From contig CAXKVR010000579.1 of assembly GCA_964058845.1 (NCBI GenBank), positions 1-32,193 of the forward strand: DNA of 32,193 bases, written 5' to 3'. This stretch comes from Carex sylvatica (lineage: Eukaryota; Streptophyta; Magnoliopsida; Poales; Cyperaceae). A model generated the notes under the pieces. It was given only the letters and a program-made list of their open reading frames with translations, was not told the DNA's origin and did no database searches. This document shows, in pieces, positions 11,613 to 24,100 of this stretch; position 1 is the stretch's first letter, and each line of letters starts with the position of its first letter. The position numbers and the translations under genes were made by a program.

Positions 11613-11764
11613 GACCAAATTTTATATTTTTTGGAATTTGTTTACTATTTTTTTAGATTTATTGAAAATCGCTGTTTTTTTATGGTCCAGATTTGCTGAA
11701 AACAGCAATTTTCAATAAATCTAAAAAAATAGTAAACAAATTCCCAAAAATGTAAAATTTGGTC
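11613..11764. mobile_element. Foldback MITE: near-perfect 66-bp-arm hairpin
   Basis: The left arm (11613-11678) and right arm (11699-11764) are reverse complements at 63 of 66 positions, with a 20-nt loop. The ends are GACCAAATTTTA... and ...TAAAATTTGGTC. A transcript through it from either side would fold into one long stem, so it could feed small-RNA production. No clear target duplication was seen next to the arms. The element type is inferred from the structure alone. Confidence 0.85.
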
Positions 11765-11929
11765 TCCAAACACATATTAATATGGAGAACAATATGAATG
11801 GTTCGGATCGACCGTTAGAATTTTGAAAAGTCGAATATTGAGCCGTTGCACGAAGGCCCTCTATGCTACACTTGGCATGCTGGCAGGTTCCATAATATAT
11901 GTATATATGTACAAATAATATTTTTAAAA

Positions 11930-11971
11930 TTCATATATTATTTGTATATGTATATACAAATAATATATGAA
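11930..11971. repeat. 42-bp AT-rich palindrome
   Basis: Two 19-bp arms (TTCATATATTATTTGTATA and its complement) flank TGTA without a mismatch. The surrounding 11890-12000 region contains further overlapping partial palindromes of the same words. It may be an AT-rich foldback remnant. Confidence 0.85.
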
Positions 11972-12029
11972 TTATTATACATATATTATAAAAAAATGAG
12001 TTTATAAAAATAAAAAATAAAAAAAATTA

Positions 12030-12998
12030 GAAATTCCATTTTCGGAAAAAAAATTCCGATTTTGGGACTAAAAATCGGAAAAAAAAAATTATCCTGTTTT
12101 AGTAACGAGTTTCCGGGAAATTTTTTCTGGTAATTCGTACTAAAACCCGAAAAAAAAAATTCGATTTGGATAGTTTTAAAAATACAGTTCCTCTTTGGTT
12201 ATTTAAAAAAAAATGATATAAATAAAAAAAATCGGTACACAGAGACTTATGTTATAATAAAACTATTTTTCAATCTTGCCTAACTACATAAATACACCAA
12301 TAAAATTAGGGGTGTAAATTAAATGGATCGAATTATATGTACATTCGTAAATATTCATAATATTTTCATATAAAGTTGGTAGTTGAAAAATTATATTTTA
12401 ACTGCGAAGATTAATCACCAGGTGATCATAATATTAAAAAATAACTGGATTGTAATAAATCCCCATATATAAAATATGAACTATGAGTAAGTGTAATTGA
12501 ATAATTAGATTAAAAATAGCTGGGTTGTAATAAATTTCATGTTATACTGCAAAGCTAAAATTAAAGCGATATATGGACCTCTAAAATGAATATCTTAATA
12601 TTATAAAAAAATCAGATCCGGATAATTATTTGTATTTATATCTATGTCTGTAATTCTAAAATTTGAAACCAAACCTGTATTCATATTTACTTAAAAATTG
12701 GTATCTGTATAATGCACCTATAGCTTATTTATTAAATTGTTCATTTCAAACATTTGAAATATTTTGTTAAAATTAGTACAAAATGATATAAATTGCAAGG
12801 TTATTCAAAATAATTTTATACATAGCATTTATTTTATGGACAAAAAACGTTGACAACGTTTTCTCATTCATAATCTTATAAATAATTGTAAATAATTTTC
12901 TCAGTCATAAGTAAACTGCAAAATTCCATGTAATACTATTCTTCACAAACTAACACAAAAAAATAAATAAATAACTGTATCTGTTTTATTAACTGGAT
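12030..12998. other. Intergenic spacer with small foldbacks, no gene
   Basis: Near 12050-12080, TCCGATTTT and AAAAATCGGA form a short hairpin. TTTTAGTAACGAG and a similar inverted word near 12135-12145 form another. At 12307 a TAGGGGTGTAAAT word resembles the hAT-like ends elsewhere in the window. A direct repeat of about 22 bp (AACTGGATTGTAATAAAT-like) occurs near 12445 and 12518. No coding signal is seen. Confidence 0.5.
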
Positions 12999-13512
12999 AA
13001 TTGAGTGACGTATATATTTGAAATCTTATTCATGATGTTATGTGTGTTTTGTGCTGCTTTTTGTCTCTTCTTTTTTTCTTTCTGTTTCAAGGTGACTATT
13101 ATAGACTGATTGATTTAGTTTTGTTTGATTGTAAATACTGATTATTTTATGTAACAGCTACTTTTTGAGAAAAACCCGGAATAAACAAATCAAAAGATAA
13201 GAATCCTTAAAACACTCGGGTAAAGCGGTAAGAGTTTAGTTATTTACAGGGTAACTTGAGAGTGGGAATTTACTTAGTAAGAAGTGTGTGCATATTGTGT
13301 GGCTAAGTATGGGCAAAAGTGGGTCAGGACCCGAACCATGCATAGTTGATAGTTTAGGCACACCAATCAATAAGCGGATGTATATTACCATGCAACGGTT
13401 TTAACAGTCCGTTTGATAATTGTCAATTGGGTGACGTATATCAATAAAACTGCCTACGGTTTCAGCCAAAAAAAAAAATATAATAATAATAATAATTGAG
13501 TGACGTATATCA
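12999..13512. mobile_element. Probable retroposon insertion(s) with A-rich tail and long target duplication
   Basis: AATTGAGTGACGTATAT occurs at 12999-13015 and again at 13494-13510. Directly before the second copy is an A-run followed by (TAA)n (13468-13493), as at the 3' end of a LINE or SINE insertion. A third near-copy (AATTGGGTGACGTATATCA, 13425-13443) lies just upstream of the A-run and matches the last copy over 19 positions with one mismatch. One 470-bp insertion or two successive 5'-truncated insertions are both possible. No ORF of a reverse transcriptase is present. Confidence 0.5.
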
Positions 13513-13556
13513 TATGCACCTAGTCCGTTGACCTGTTGTATAGCAGCTATTACTAG

Positions 13557-13962
13557 CTAGGCGTGACAAAAAAAGTTTGTAACTCGTGAACCGATTGTGA
13601 CTCGCTCGTTACAGTTCGCTTGTTGTTATACCGAGTTATTAACGAGTGAGTTCGTCACTAGCTTGATTAAGCATCAATTTGTGAATTTGTATGAATTTGT
13701 GTGCATTTTGTATTGTCTAGCTTGGTTCAGCTCGATTCAAAAAATTTGTATAATTTATTTTCTTCTTAAAACAAGATCCAGCTAGATCCAGTGAGCCAGC
13801 TCGTCAGCACGCGAGCTAGCTCAGACTGGCTTGTCACGAGCTTAAGCTGAGGTTTTAGCTCGGATGTCCTAGGTTCAGCTCATTCAGCTGTAGTTCGATT
13901 CAGAATCAACAAGCTGAGCTAGAATTTAGCTCAGACCGAACCAGCTCATTGACATGCCTATT
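13557..13962. mobile_element. hAT-like MITE
   Basis: The left end TAGGCGTGACAA and the complement of the right end (TAGGCATGTCAATGAGC) are matching termini of the plant hAT type. ATTACTAG on the left and AATACTAG on the right are a 7-of-8 match for an 8-bp target duplication. The interior is rich in AGCTCG/GAGCTG words (CAGCTCG, GAGCTAGCTC), as is common in this repeat class. The right boundary is uncertain by one or two bases. Confidence 0.6.
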
Positions 13963-14974
13963 AATACTAGCCCACAAGTTCAACGGCGTTGCTAGATTTT
14001 GTGCAGAAAGTGCCAAAAGCCCTTCTTTCTTTTTATTTCTTTATTTTCTTTGTTTTTTGACAAATAATGTGTCAAATTTGTGTCATGAACTTATTCGGAT
14101 TCAGAACGAAGCAACACGATAAGGGCCCAGTGCTCGGAATGAGATTCAGTGTTTTTTTTTTTCTGTGCTTTTCTGTTGCTATTCTCTCTCTCTCTCTCGT
14201 CCTCTCTCTCTCTCATGTGATTCTCTCTCTTTCTCCTTTTTTTTTAAAGAGAGAGATAAAAAGAACAAACAAAAAAAAAAAAAAGAGCAGTTGATGCGTA
14301 TCCCCGGTGCTCTGTTACCACGGGACACAGAAACAAACAAGAGAGAAAAAACCAGTATTAGAGTTGAAATTCGTATCTTAACAGAGGTGAAAATGAACAA
14401 ATGATATTTTGATATCAAATTACATTAAAAAAAATGATATCAAATTTATCCTCCAGAAATCCAACGGCGGTGAAAATCAACAGATACGATTGGAACCGGG
14501 ACGGGAATCTGATTGGACCAACTGAACGGTGGACCCACATTTAGGTGACGCAACATAATCAGCAGTCAAGGTTGTTGAATTTAATACTTATTTACTTGAG
14601 ACCAGAAGTTATGAACTGCTCTGTGACCAAAAAAGAACGTGGCAACAAGTCCAAGCTAAGCACTTAAAAAAAGAAAATCCCAGCTATCGGGCATTCGGGC
14701 GTCTAGATTTTAAGAACCAATTATAAAAATAAAATAAAAAAGTGAATAAAAGATTCTACTGGCCAGTGCAGGGAGGCCCCACAGAAACTAAAAACTCCTT
14801 GTCTAAGAAGAGGATCCTTAAAACTCAAGCGGGACCCACAATCACAATTGAATTGATTAATTTCAGTTCCGATACCCAAGCAGAAGTACCCAACCCAGGG
14901 CAGACGAATAGGAACAAAAGCCAAAGGTCCTTTTCGGGGCCCACCCCTTTCCCTCCTCTCTCGAACTCTCTCCT
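13963..14974. other. Upstream region of the NFD4-like gene
   Basis: This stretch holds no supported gene. It contains T-rich tracts, a pyrimidine microsatellite and the distal promoter of the transporter gene. Short ORFs on both strands here are by-products of CT/GA and poly-A runs. Confidence 0.5.
14181..14233. repeat. (CT)n microsatellite, interrupted
   Basis: Runs of CTCTCT interrupted by GTC, ATGTGATT and TTCTC make up this tract, followed by a T-run and GAGAGAGA on the same strand. Position is about 0.9 kb upstream of the transporter start codon. Confidence 0.85.
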
Positions 14975-14981
14975 TATAAAA
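14975..14981 (+). promoter_or_regulatory. TATA box of the NFD4-like gene
   Basis: TATAAAA follows a CT-rich stretch (CTCTCTCCTTATAAAAAAAC) and lies about 170 bp before the chosen start codon. It predicts a transcript start near 15005 and a 5' leader of about 140 nt containing a GAGAGAGAGAGAG tract. Confidence 0.55.
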
Positions 14982-15145
14982 AAACTTTCTCCGCTCATTT
15001 GCAAGACAGTGAAAGGAGATAGCGAGAGAGAGAGAGCACCAGAACGGACCTGGCCTTGTCTATGCCTCACAATCCGATTCTTCCTTCCCAGTTGCATACT
15101 CCGAGTCAAGTATCAATCAAAAAAATATCAATTGTCAAAACAATA

Positions 15146-18100
15146 ATGGCGGGGCAATCAAGGAAGTGGATGGTAGCGGTGGCGACGATGTGGATACAAG
15201 CTTTCACCGGCACCAATTTCGACTTCTCGGCATACTCCTCGGCTCTAAAGGCTTCCATGGGCATCTCTCAAGTCCAACTCAATTACCTCGCAACTGCGTC
15301 AGACCTCGGCAAGTTGTTCGGCTGGTCATCTGGGCTGGCGCTCTTGTACCTTCCTCTCCCGGTTGTGCTCATCATTGCAGCAGTTGCCGGGCTCGTCTCG
15401 TACACCGTGCAGTGGCTCGTCGTCACTTCTCACATCTCTCTACCTTACATCGCTGTCAGTACATTATCTCTCTTCTCTTTTTAACCAATTCTTAATTTGC
15501 CTTCCTTTGCTTAATTTGTAAATAATTAAGTAGTGACGCTAATTAATTACCGCGGTGCATTTCATCGGAATTAGGAATCGTATGAAATGAAAATTACTAG
15601 GCCTCGCTGTTAGTTACCGATCTATGATCCTCGTAAATTTCAGTTGTCTATTTGTGGATTCTAGACTTGTCTTTTCTTTTATCTGATTTATTTATGCGAC
15701 GGAGCGGTAGAACCGGAGTAGGAGAAAATTAGGAAAAAAGAAAAAGAAAAAGAAAAGTGAAAACGGAATTCCTTGTCGCATGTAGAAGCTTATTTGACTA
15801 TTTGAGGGAGTCCGTATCCCCCCAGGTACCTGAGGTACAATTAATAAAACTGGACAGCCCAGATTAATTCCATTCAGGCTAAACTCAATTCAGTATCTGT
15901 TGATGTTATGGGGGCATGCTTAGATTAATTCCATTCAGGCTAAACTCAATCCGGTATCTGTTGATGTTATGGGGGCATGCTTAGATTAATTCCATTCAGG
16001 CTAAACTCAATCCGGTATCTGTTGATGTTATGGGGGCATGCTTTGAGATTCGTGCCAAATGAAATGAATGGTCCAGATTTACCTAGGTGATGCGGATTCT
16101 ATTTGAGGTTTGTATGACCCATAAATCTGGACCACATGTGGGGTCCAGGTACTACTTTATCAGGATATTAGACATCTGGCAACTCCATAAATGAACTTTC
16201 TAGATTTTTATGAAGTGTTCAGAGTAGCTCCGATGCCCATCGGACCTATTTGGTTCGATGGATGTAATGACCATCCGATTGCATTAAGATTTGTGCCCTC
16301 GGTATTAAAATTCGTGTGTCTGTATCAATTTTCGTGCACACAGATTTTAATGCTAATCATACAGTGTTAGAGCTAATTGAATCTAAAAGTATGTCCAATG
16401 CTCATTGGACCTACTCCTATGTCAGAGTACCAGGAAAAATTTAATGCCTGAAGAAGGTTATAAAAATTTAATTATTGAAAAAAAAATTGAAACAAAAAAG
16501 GCTTAAAACTTTTGAAATTCTGTCCCTTAATAAAAATCCAGGTCAAACTTTCAGAGACTGATCTTCCGTCTTTATTTCAGGCACACCGTATCATTCAGTC
16601 GTTTCTAATTATGACAATTTTTCTCTTGGCTTTTGATGGAAGAACATTTGAATTATTTGATCAAAATCGTATCATTCGGATTAGGGAAGTCGGGTTGCTT
16701 TTTTACTTTTTAGAATGTAAGAACAATATCGCACGCAATCTTTCCCAGCTGCTTAAATTTCAAGCGAGTCTATGTAATATAAATCAACGTCTTACTATCC
16801 AATAATACATCCTGTCCGAATTTAATGCTTTGATCAATTTTCTATATGATCCAAATTAATTCTTGAATTGGAACTAAATTGTTCAACGTAGTCCATTAAT
16901 TTTAGATTTTATGGTTTTGATCTCAACAGAAATATTTTGTTATTTAATTTGTGAGATAAGACTTTAACAGTTATCAACATTTAATACGTTTTTCTTTTTT
17001 TTGGAAAAATCAAAGATTTGAAAGCTAACCTGGTTCGAATTTAATAGTTGATTAGTGCTTATTAGTTTCTGACTATAATTTGGGTTTAATGTAACAAGTT
17101 GTTAGTCACTACCAAGTCCTTCAAGAAAACTATAATTTGGGTGGACACTTTATATATTATTATAAGTTAATGATTAATGCTTATTTGTTAATAATTGCCC
17201 ACATTTTTTAAAGTACCAATCGTTAAAATAAATATTAATATTAATATTCAGTTATAGACGATTATTAGGAGGTTGTTTAAATTAATAATTAAGCTTGCAA
17301 GGATAATAATTAAAAATTGAGTAAGTAATTGCAAATAGAATAAAGTTGAGGGCCTTTGAATTAGCTAATTAAGTTAGCCGCGCGTCATGGTTGGATGCGG
17401 AGTTACCAACAAAAATATCAAATATTTTTCTCTGAACCTTAATTTATATGAACATCAAATCATTTCCTATAACTAAACATTTTTTTTTCTTTTTCTTTTT
17501 TAGATGAAAAGGTAATAAATGATTGTCAGACATCAGCCTTAAATGAATAAGAAAAATTTACTTGTACACTTTTATATTCAGACATTAGCCTTTAATGAAT
17601 AAGAAAAAAATTACAATAGCTTGACATGTGCCAACTGACACTGAAAAAACGTATATGTTTCAACATAAAGTAAGCAGGGATAAATTATATGGAAATGATT
17701 GACATTTTGTATGTAAATAAAACATTTATAGTTCCTGAATATAAAAAAAAAAACATTTATAGTTCCTAAGCCCATCGCATAGACGGAATGAAATCTCGTG
17801 TTCTTAAAAAATTCTGCTCTTCTAACTATTCTCACTATCTCTCTTCTCTTTATCTCTCTATCTTCACTTTCCTCTTTTGAATAGAGAGATAGATAGAAGA
17901 ATAAAGAACAGGGAGCTGCTATTTTTTTTTAGAATAACATTAGATTCGTATTCTGCATTTCGTAAAGTGATTATGTATATTAAGTGGCGTAGCTAGAATT
18001 GGAGTCAGGAGTGAGCAAAAATCGGATTCGGGTATTTTTTCTAAACGGATTTGGATTCAAATTGCCTCCATAATTCTCTTTCTGCCTCTACCTGCTTATC

Positions 18101-21100
18101 AAATTGCATCTTTGCCTATCGAATCGGTTGTAAAATTGCATGTGCATTGTCAAACTGAACAAAGATTTAAAAATACCTTTCTTTCCTAATTAGATTAAAC
18201 GACTCACAAACTATCTCTGAAATTTGAACTGACAATCGCTACTCCGAATTGAATTCAGAAGTAGGCAGAATCAAATTCAGAAGTAGGTATGACCCATCGA
18301 AGAACCTAGTTAAAAAAAAAAAAAATTCTAGGAGTAGACAGCTGCCTACTCTGTGGCACTGTATATCCATTACATTTTTAGTTGGAGATATTTAAATGGA
18401 TAGAACCCTAAACGGGTCAATATTCGCATGTCACCTCCAATTAAGTTCCATATTTATTTCTTTTGGTATAATGTATTGTTCTCTCTTTATTAATGCTTTC
18501 TTTATAAAGGTATGCGTAAAAGGACGACAATGTAAGAAAGTAGAAAATGATAACGACAGTAAGCAAATAAAACAAGTTCTGGAGCTGCCTTTTTTTTTGC
18601 AATCTCATAAAATTAAAATGGTCAAAAAACACTTTTTATCTGTAAAAAAAAATTGTTAGCTTAACGAATAAAAATATATATAAGAAAAAAATATTAACTT
18701 TTCAGATAAAAAAAACACTTCGTACCAATTATTTTATAGGTCATGTTTAGTTGTGGAGTAAAGTTAATCCGGATTAAATTTTTTACTCTGAGCTAAAGTA
18801 AATTAAAATAATCATGTTTGGTTGGAGTTTGGTGGAGTAAACTCACGAAGAGAGAGAAAATTTTAACATTTTGTTACTCTAACCGCGGGACTCACAGGTG
18901 GAGTAACTTAATCCGGATTAACTCAAATGTTACTCCATCATACTTCTTCAAATTTACTTCTCATTTGGCTCCTTTAAGATGGAATAGAGAGTTTACTTCA
19001 CCACTTACTCCACAAACCAAACATGACCTAGGATAATTAACAATTAGAAGATCATATGTATATTGACTTTTTAACAATACATTTATTATTTAATATATTA
19101 TTATGATGAGATTGATTTATATATAATTATATTTCAATAATTTATATTATTAAAATAAATTATGTGACCAACAATTATAACTTTTTATATTTCCCGATAT
19201 AGTGTACAAAATGTGTTTAATGTAATATATATTTATTTATTTGTAACATTTTTATAGTTAAATGGTATAAATTATTAATTTGGTAATTACTTGTTATCCG
19301 TTTATTACTGGTTAATTTTAACGGATAAAAATAAATAAAAACAAAACTATTATTTAATTAATTAATATAAAATACGAATAAAACTATTTTAGTTGAAATT
19401 AACCAGTAACAAAACTTATCTCCACACCTACCTGTAAAAAAGGTTTCGAATGCATGTTGCGTGTAAGTATGCGCTGCAGCTATGCAAACTATTCTATTAA
19501 AATCATAAAACTACTGTTGTCGTACTGTGCAGCAATCCAAGTTTTCTGGTAAATCAGGAGAGAAGAGATGGGATCTCTAGAAGGTGGAGTGAACTGATGA
19601 GGAATAAAATGCTGGGAATGGCAAACATAGCCAGGTACTGGTAACTGGGCAAAGCGCAACGCAATTTCATCAAAAAATAAATTATGAATAGCATGATGTT
19701 GACTGCCTTTCGATTTTGGCGAGTTCCAGGACAGTACTGATATCTGAAATCTAAGTTGGTATAAATGATCACGCGATCCCTACTGAAACCTTTTTTCCTG
19801 AAATTTGTTTCTTTGGTGTGGTTACCACTTACCAGGATACCTTGTCATATTTCTTTTTAGCTTCTAGCAAATTCTTCACATGAAGTTAAATTTGCTTTGT
19901 CCGTAGTTCTCCATTGCATGCCACATGTCATCACCAAATGTCTCTTTTCAACGCGATATTATCATTTTTAATTTTGCTTTATCTTTTAATAATTTAAAAT
20001 ACTTATCTCAAATAGTAAAACCGACTAATTGAGTTCTCCTACCATCACAAACAAATGAACAATTGAATTGAAGCATATTTTCCAAAATCAATTAGATTCA
20101 GAAAATTAAATGATCGATGTGGAATGATTCACTGTCTTGGTTTTTATCACCTATTAACCATATATGTACATTATAACCTAAAACTTACAACATGCATATA
20201 TATTTGTTTATGAAGTATGTTGAGATATTTGTATCTTTATCGTTTGTTTTATTAGAATAGTTTTGGGGGGCTTATTGGTAAATATGCCATTATGAAATAG
20301 TGTAGGAGTTATTTGTAAGAGTACTTTGTAAGGCTCTATATAAGCTCAAATCATTAATAAATAAAGTAACTTTTGGTTGAAATCTTTATGGTATCAGAGT
20401 CTAAACCCTAGTCGTCACTGTAGCAACCCGCGGCACTGTAGCAACCGCGCTACTGTAGCAGCCGCCTCTCTCTCTCCACCTATTTTTTCTTCTTTTCTCT
20501 CTAGCCGCTTCCTTCTATTCTCTAGGCCGGCCACCACCTAGGCTTGCTTGATTGAGGTCGGCCGGCGTGGGGGGCCTATACCACACGATACCCACAGGAG
20601 AGTTGATCAGGTTTGGATCTCGATTTTTGATGAGTGGATAAATCAAGATCAGATTAAGAAAAGGAAGCGAGGGGGAGATGAGTAAGATTTAGATCTTGAG
20701 GGTGCAAGATTGGGTCTAAGAAAGGAAGGAGGATTGAGACTTAGATTGGTGCTCGGATCAAATGTCAGAGGAGGAGGCTGGGAATGCGTTTACGAAAGCT
20801 TGCGCGAAGTTGACCTCTGATGAGATGACTGTCATGGTGCGACGAGCGTTGATCGTGTACCAAACTTCTGTTAAGAGCAAGCCGAAGGTGCAGAAGGTTG
20901 AGCTGCCACCTATCGACATGAGACTCGAAGGGCCAGAGGAGAGCCTGAATAGGCTACAGGCTAGTGCAGCAGGACTTCCAGGGGTGAAGTCAGTACTAGC
21001 GATGTCCAACTCAGGTCACACAGGGTTCAGAGGTGAGCCTCGACGGTGTTACAGATGCGGTGAGATAGGTCACATGAAATAGACTTGTTCTAAGTCACCT

Positions 21101-24100
21101 AAGAAGCGAGATGCAGGTGAGAGGGGGCAGTCTGGAGGTCGTGGTTATGACCGGGGTGGTAGGAGAGGTGGAAGAGGAGACTACCGGGCAAATATGATGG
21201 TAGCAGAGGGCGAGAGTGAGGAGGTACTGAAGAGGAAGCAGAAAGCAGCAGGTAATGGGAAGAGTGTGGCAGAGGACGCATCTACCTCATCTTCACCTAG
21301 GGGTAACTTTGCGTGTTTAGCTCAATCAGTCACAGGTGTTTGTGATACACTTACTCTTACCTCCATACCCACCACTAGATCACCAGATTGGATAGTCGAC
21401 TCTGGTGCAACTCGCCATGTGACTGGTGCTTCTAGGGAGTTTTCCACCTATACTCACCTAGCAGTTCCAGATAGCATTCAGACAGCCGATGGTACGGCTT
21501 AACCAGTGGTTGGTAAGGGTACCGTGAGATATACCGATTCAGTGACTCTGACCAATGTGTTGCATGCTCCTTCCTTTCCGGTAAACCTGGTGTCCATTAG
21601 TGCTATTATTCATGAGCAGAAATGCACTGTGACCTTTGATATTCCTAGGATGGTCTTTCAGGAGAACGGAACAGGTCGGATACTTGGGACTGGCACATGG
21701 CGTGATGGGTTGTGGTACGTGGATAGAAAAGGGATGGACACAGCACTGGCATCTGTGGTCGATAGAGTGGGGGCAGGAGGATCTGGGGTGAGTGTGGAGG
21801 ATGAGTTGCTTCTGATTCATCGGCGAATGGGGCACTCTTCCTTCAGCCTGCTGGAACGTTTGTATCCATCAAAGTATAAGAAAGCTGACAAACATAAACT
21901 TGTGTGTGATGGATGTGAGTTTGGGAAGCATACAAGGAGTTCGTATGTAAGCTTAGGTAGTCGGAGTTCTCATGCCTTTGATCTAGTACATTCAGACGTA
22001 TGGGGGCCTTGTCCTACGACAACTGTGAATGGGTTCAGATATTTTGTATCATTCATCGATTGTTTTTCTTGTGTGACTTTGATTTATCTGATGAAGAACA
22101 AGAGTGATGTGTTTTCTTGCTTCAAGGACTTTCGCAAAAGAGTTCAGACTCAATACGGTGCAGTTGTGAAGGTATTGAGGTCTGACAATGGAACAGAGTA
22201 CACCAATAGGGCGTTTGGGGAGTACTTGTCATCTCAGGGAATATAGCATCAAACCACGTGTCCATACACACCAGAGCAGAATGGGGTAGCAGAACGGAAG
22301 AACAGGCATCTCCTTGAGGTAACTCGGAGTATGATGATTTCGATGAATGTTCCGAAATATTTGTGGGGACAAGCAGTCCTGACAGCCGCACAATTGATCA
22401 ATAGAATGCCATCTAGAGTATTAGACTGGCAAACTCCGTGTGTGATGTTGAAAGGAGATAATGAGGGTATTCTTACTCCAAAGGTATTTGGCTGTGTGTG
22501 CTTTGTGAATGACAACAGACCAAATGTTGGAAAGCTGGATCCGAGGGCTGTGAGGTGTATCTTTGTGGGGTACTCAGCTACTCAAAAGGGTTATGTGTGC
22601 TGGAGTCCGGAAGAGAGGAGATTATTTGTGAGTATGGATGTTACATTCCGCGAGCTCGAACCTTTCTACTCCTCAGAGACTACATCACCCTTTGGAGACT
22701 CGCTCGATACAGGAGGTATGAGGCGAGAGGGGGAGAGTAGTAGTGATGGTGAGAGGAGGATGGTGAGTGTGGGTTGTATTCCTTGCCCATTGGTGGATTC
22801 GGCTAGGGTTGAGCCGGAAAAGGAGAATTCGACCAGAGTTGAGCCGCAAAAGGAGGATTCGGCCAGGGTTGAGCCGCAAATTGAGGATTCAGCTGTGGGT
22901 GAGCCAGAAGTTGAGAGGACTGAGCCCGAATGTGGTAGAACTCAGGCTTAGGGGGAGTCGAGATACCGTGAGATATATGTGAGAAGAAATAAGCAGAGTG
23001 AGGGAGTCGTGCCTACAGTGCCACCTGTGCCAAGTCCACTGTCCCTGCCTAATCCGACTCCTGAAACACTTACACCATCTACCTCAGACTCAGAATACAC
23101 AGGTGCTATGATTCCTCTCTCTACTCCTCCCACTCCCCTATTAGTAAGGAGGACTCCTCGCGAGAATGCAGGCATTCCTCCTGACCGATATGGTTTTCCG
23201 CATGAGATTGCCCAGTTTGTCTCTTACTCACACATATCACCGATACATAGAGCGTTCATTGCAGCATTAGACAATGTCTCTATCCCTAAGTGTTGGCAGG
23301 TTGCTAAAGAAAATCCGAAATGAAAAGCAGCCATGCTAGAAGAGCCCGAGGCCCTTTTAAAGAACAATACCTGGGAGCTTGTGTCACTACCACCAGGCAA
23401 GAAGACTGTTGGATGCAAGTGGGTCTTCACAGTCAAACAGAATTCAGAGGGTCTAGTTGAGCGCTACAAGGCAAGGTTGGTAGTGAAAGGGTATAGTCAG
23501 ACATATGGCATCGACTATGATGAGACCTTTGCATCCGTGGCGAAGATGAGCACAGTGAGGACACTGGTTTCCATGGTAGTGAATGGAGGATGGAAGTTAC
23601 ACCAACTCAACGTGAAGAATGCATTTCTTCACGGTGATTTGTTGGAGGAGGTGTATATGGAGATTCCATCAGGGTTTGGCATGAACCAGACAGTGGGTAA
23701 GGTGTGCAGGCTCAAGAAGTCGCTTTATGGGTTGAAGCCGTCTCCCCGGGCCTGGTTTGATAGGTTCAGGAAGGCTATGGTGGGTATGGGCTATCAGCAA
23801 ATTAATGCTGATCACACGGTGTTTTCTTGACAACATGGTGGGCACATTACTATGCTGGCTGTGTATGTCGATGATATGATCATTACCGGGGATGATGAGG
23901 GGGAGATTGCAAAGTTGAAGGAAAAATTGGGAAATGAATTCAAAGTGAAGGATTTGGGACAGCTTAGATACTTCCTTGGGATTGAGGTGGCTCGCGGAGC
24001 AGAGGGGATTGTTCTGTCCCAAATGAAGTATGTTCTAGATTTGCTCACAGAGACAGGCATGTTGGGGTGCAGGCCTGCAGTTTTTCCAATTGATGTGAAG

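Noticed and set aside
14165..14418. ORFs on both strands rich in Ser/Leu/Phe or Arg/Glu
   Set aside because: Created by the CT/GA microsatellite and poly-A/T runs.
14742..15146. 134-codon plus-strand ORF and its antisense just before the transporter
   Set aside because: It covers the predicted TATA box and leader and is in a different frame from the transporter; no family match.
16117..16150. CTGGACCACATGTGGGGTCCAG palindrome-like word as a third copy of the GGTACC-TIR MITE
   Set aside because: Only a short palindrome is shared; no second terminus or matching interior.
16512..16805. Plus-strand ORF of 97 codons in the transporter intron
   Set aside because: No recognisable domain, AT-rich codon use and no conserved motif; length is within chance for this composition.
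18818..19036. Plus-strand ORF of 72 codons
   Set aside because: It lies almost wholly within a MITE and includes its terminal repeat.
19554..19772. 72-codon minus-strand ORF in the transporter intron
   Set aside because: No motif or splice context; the surrounding sequence shows no coding pattern.
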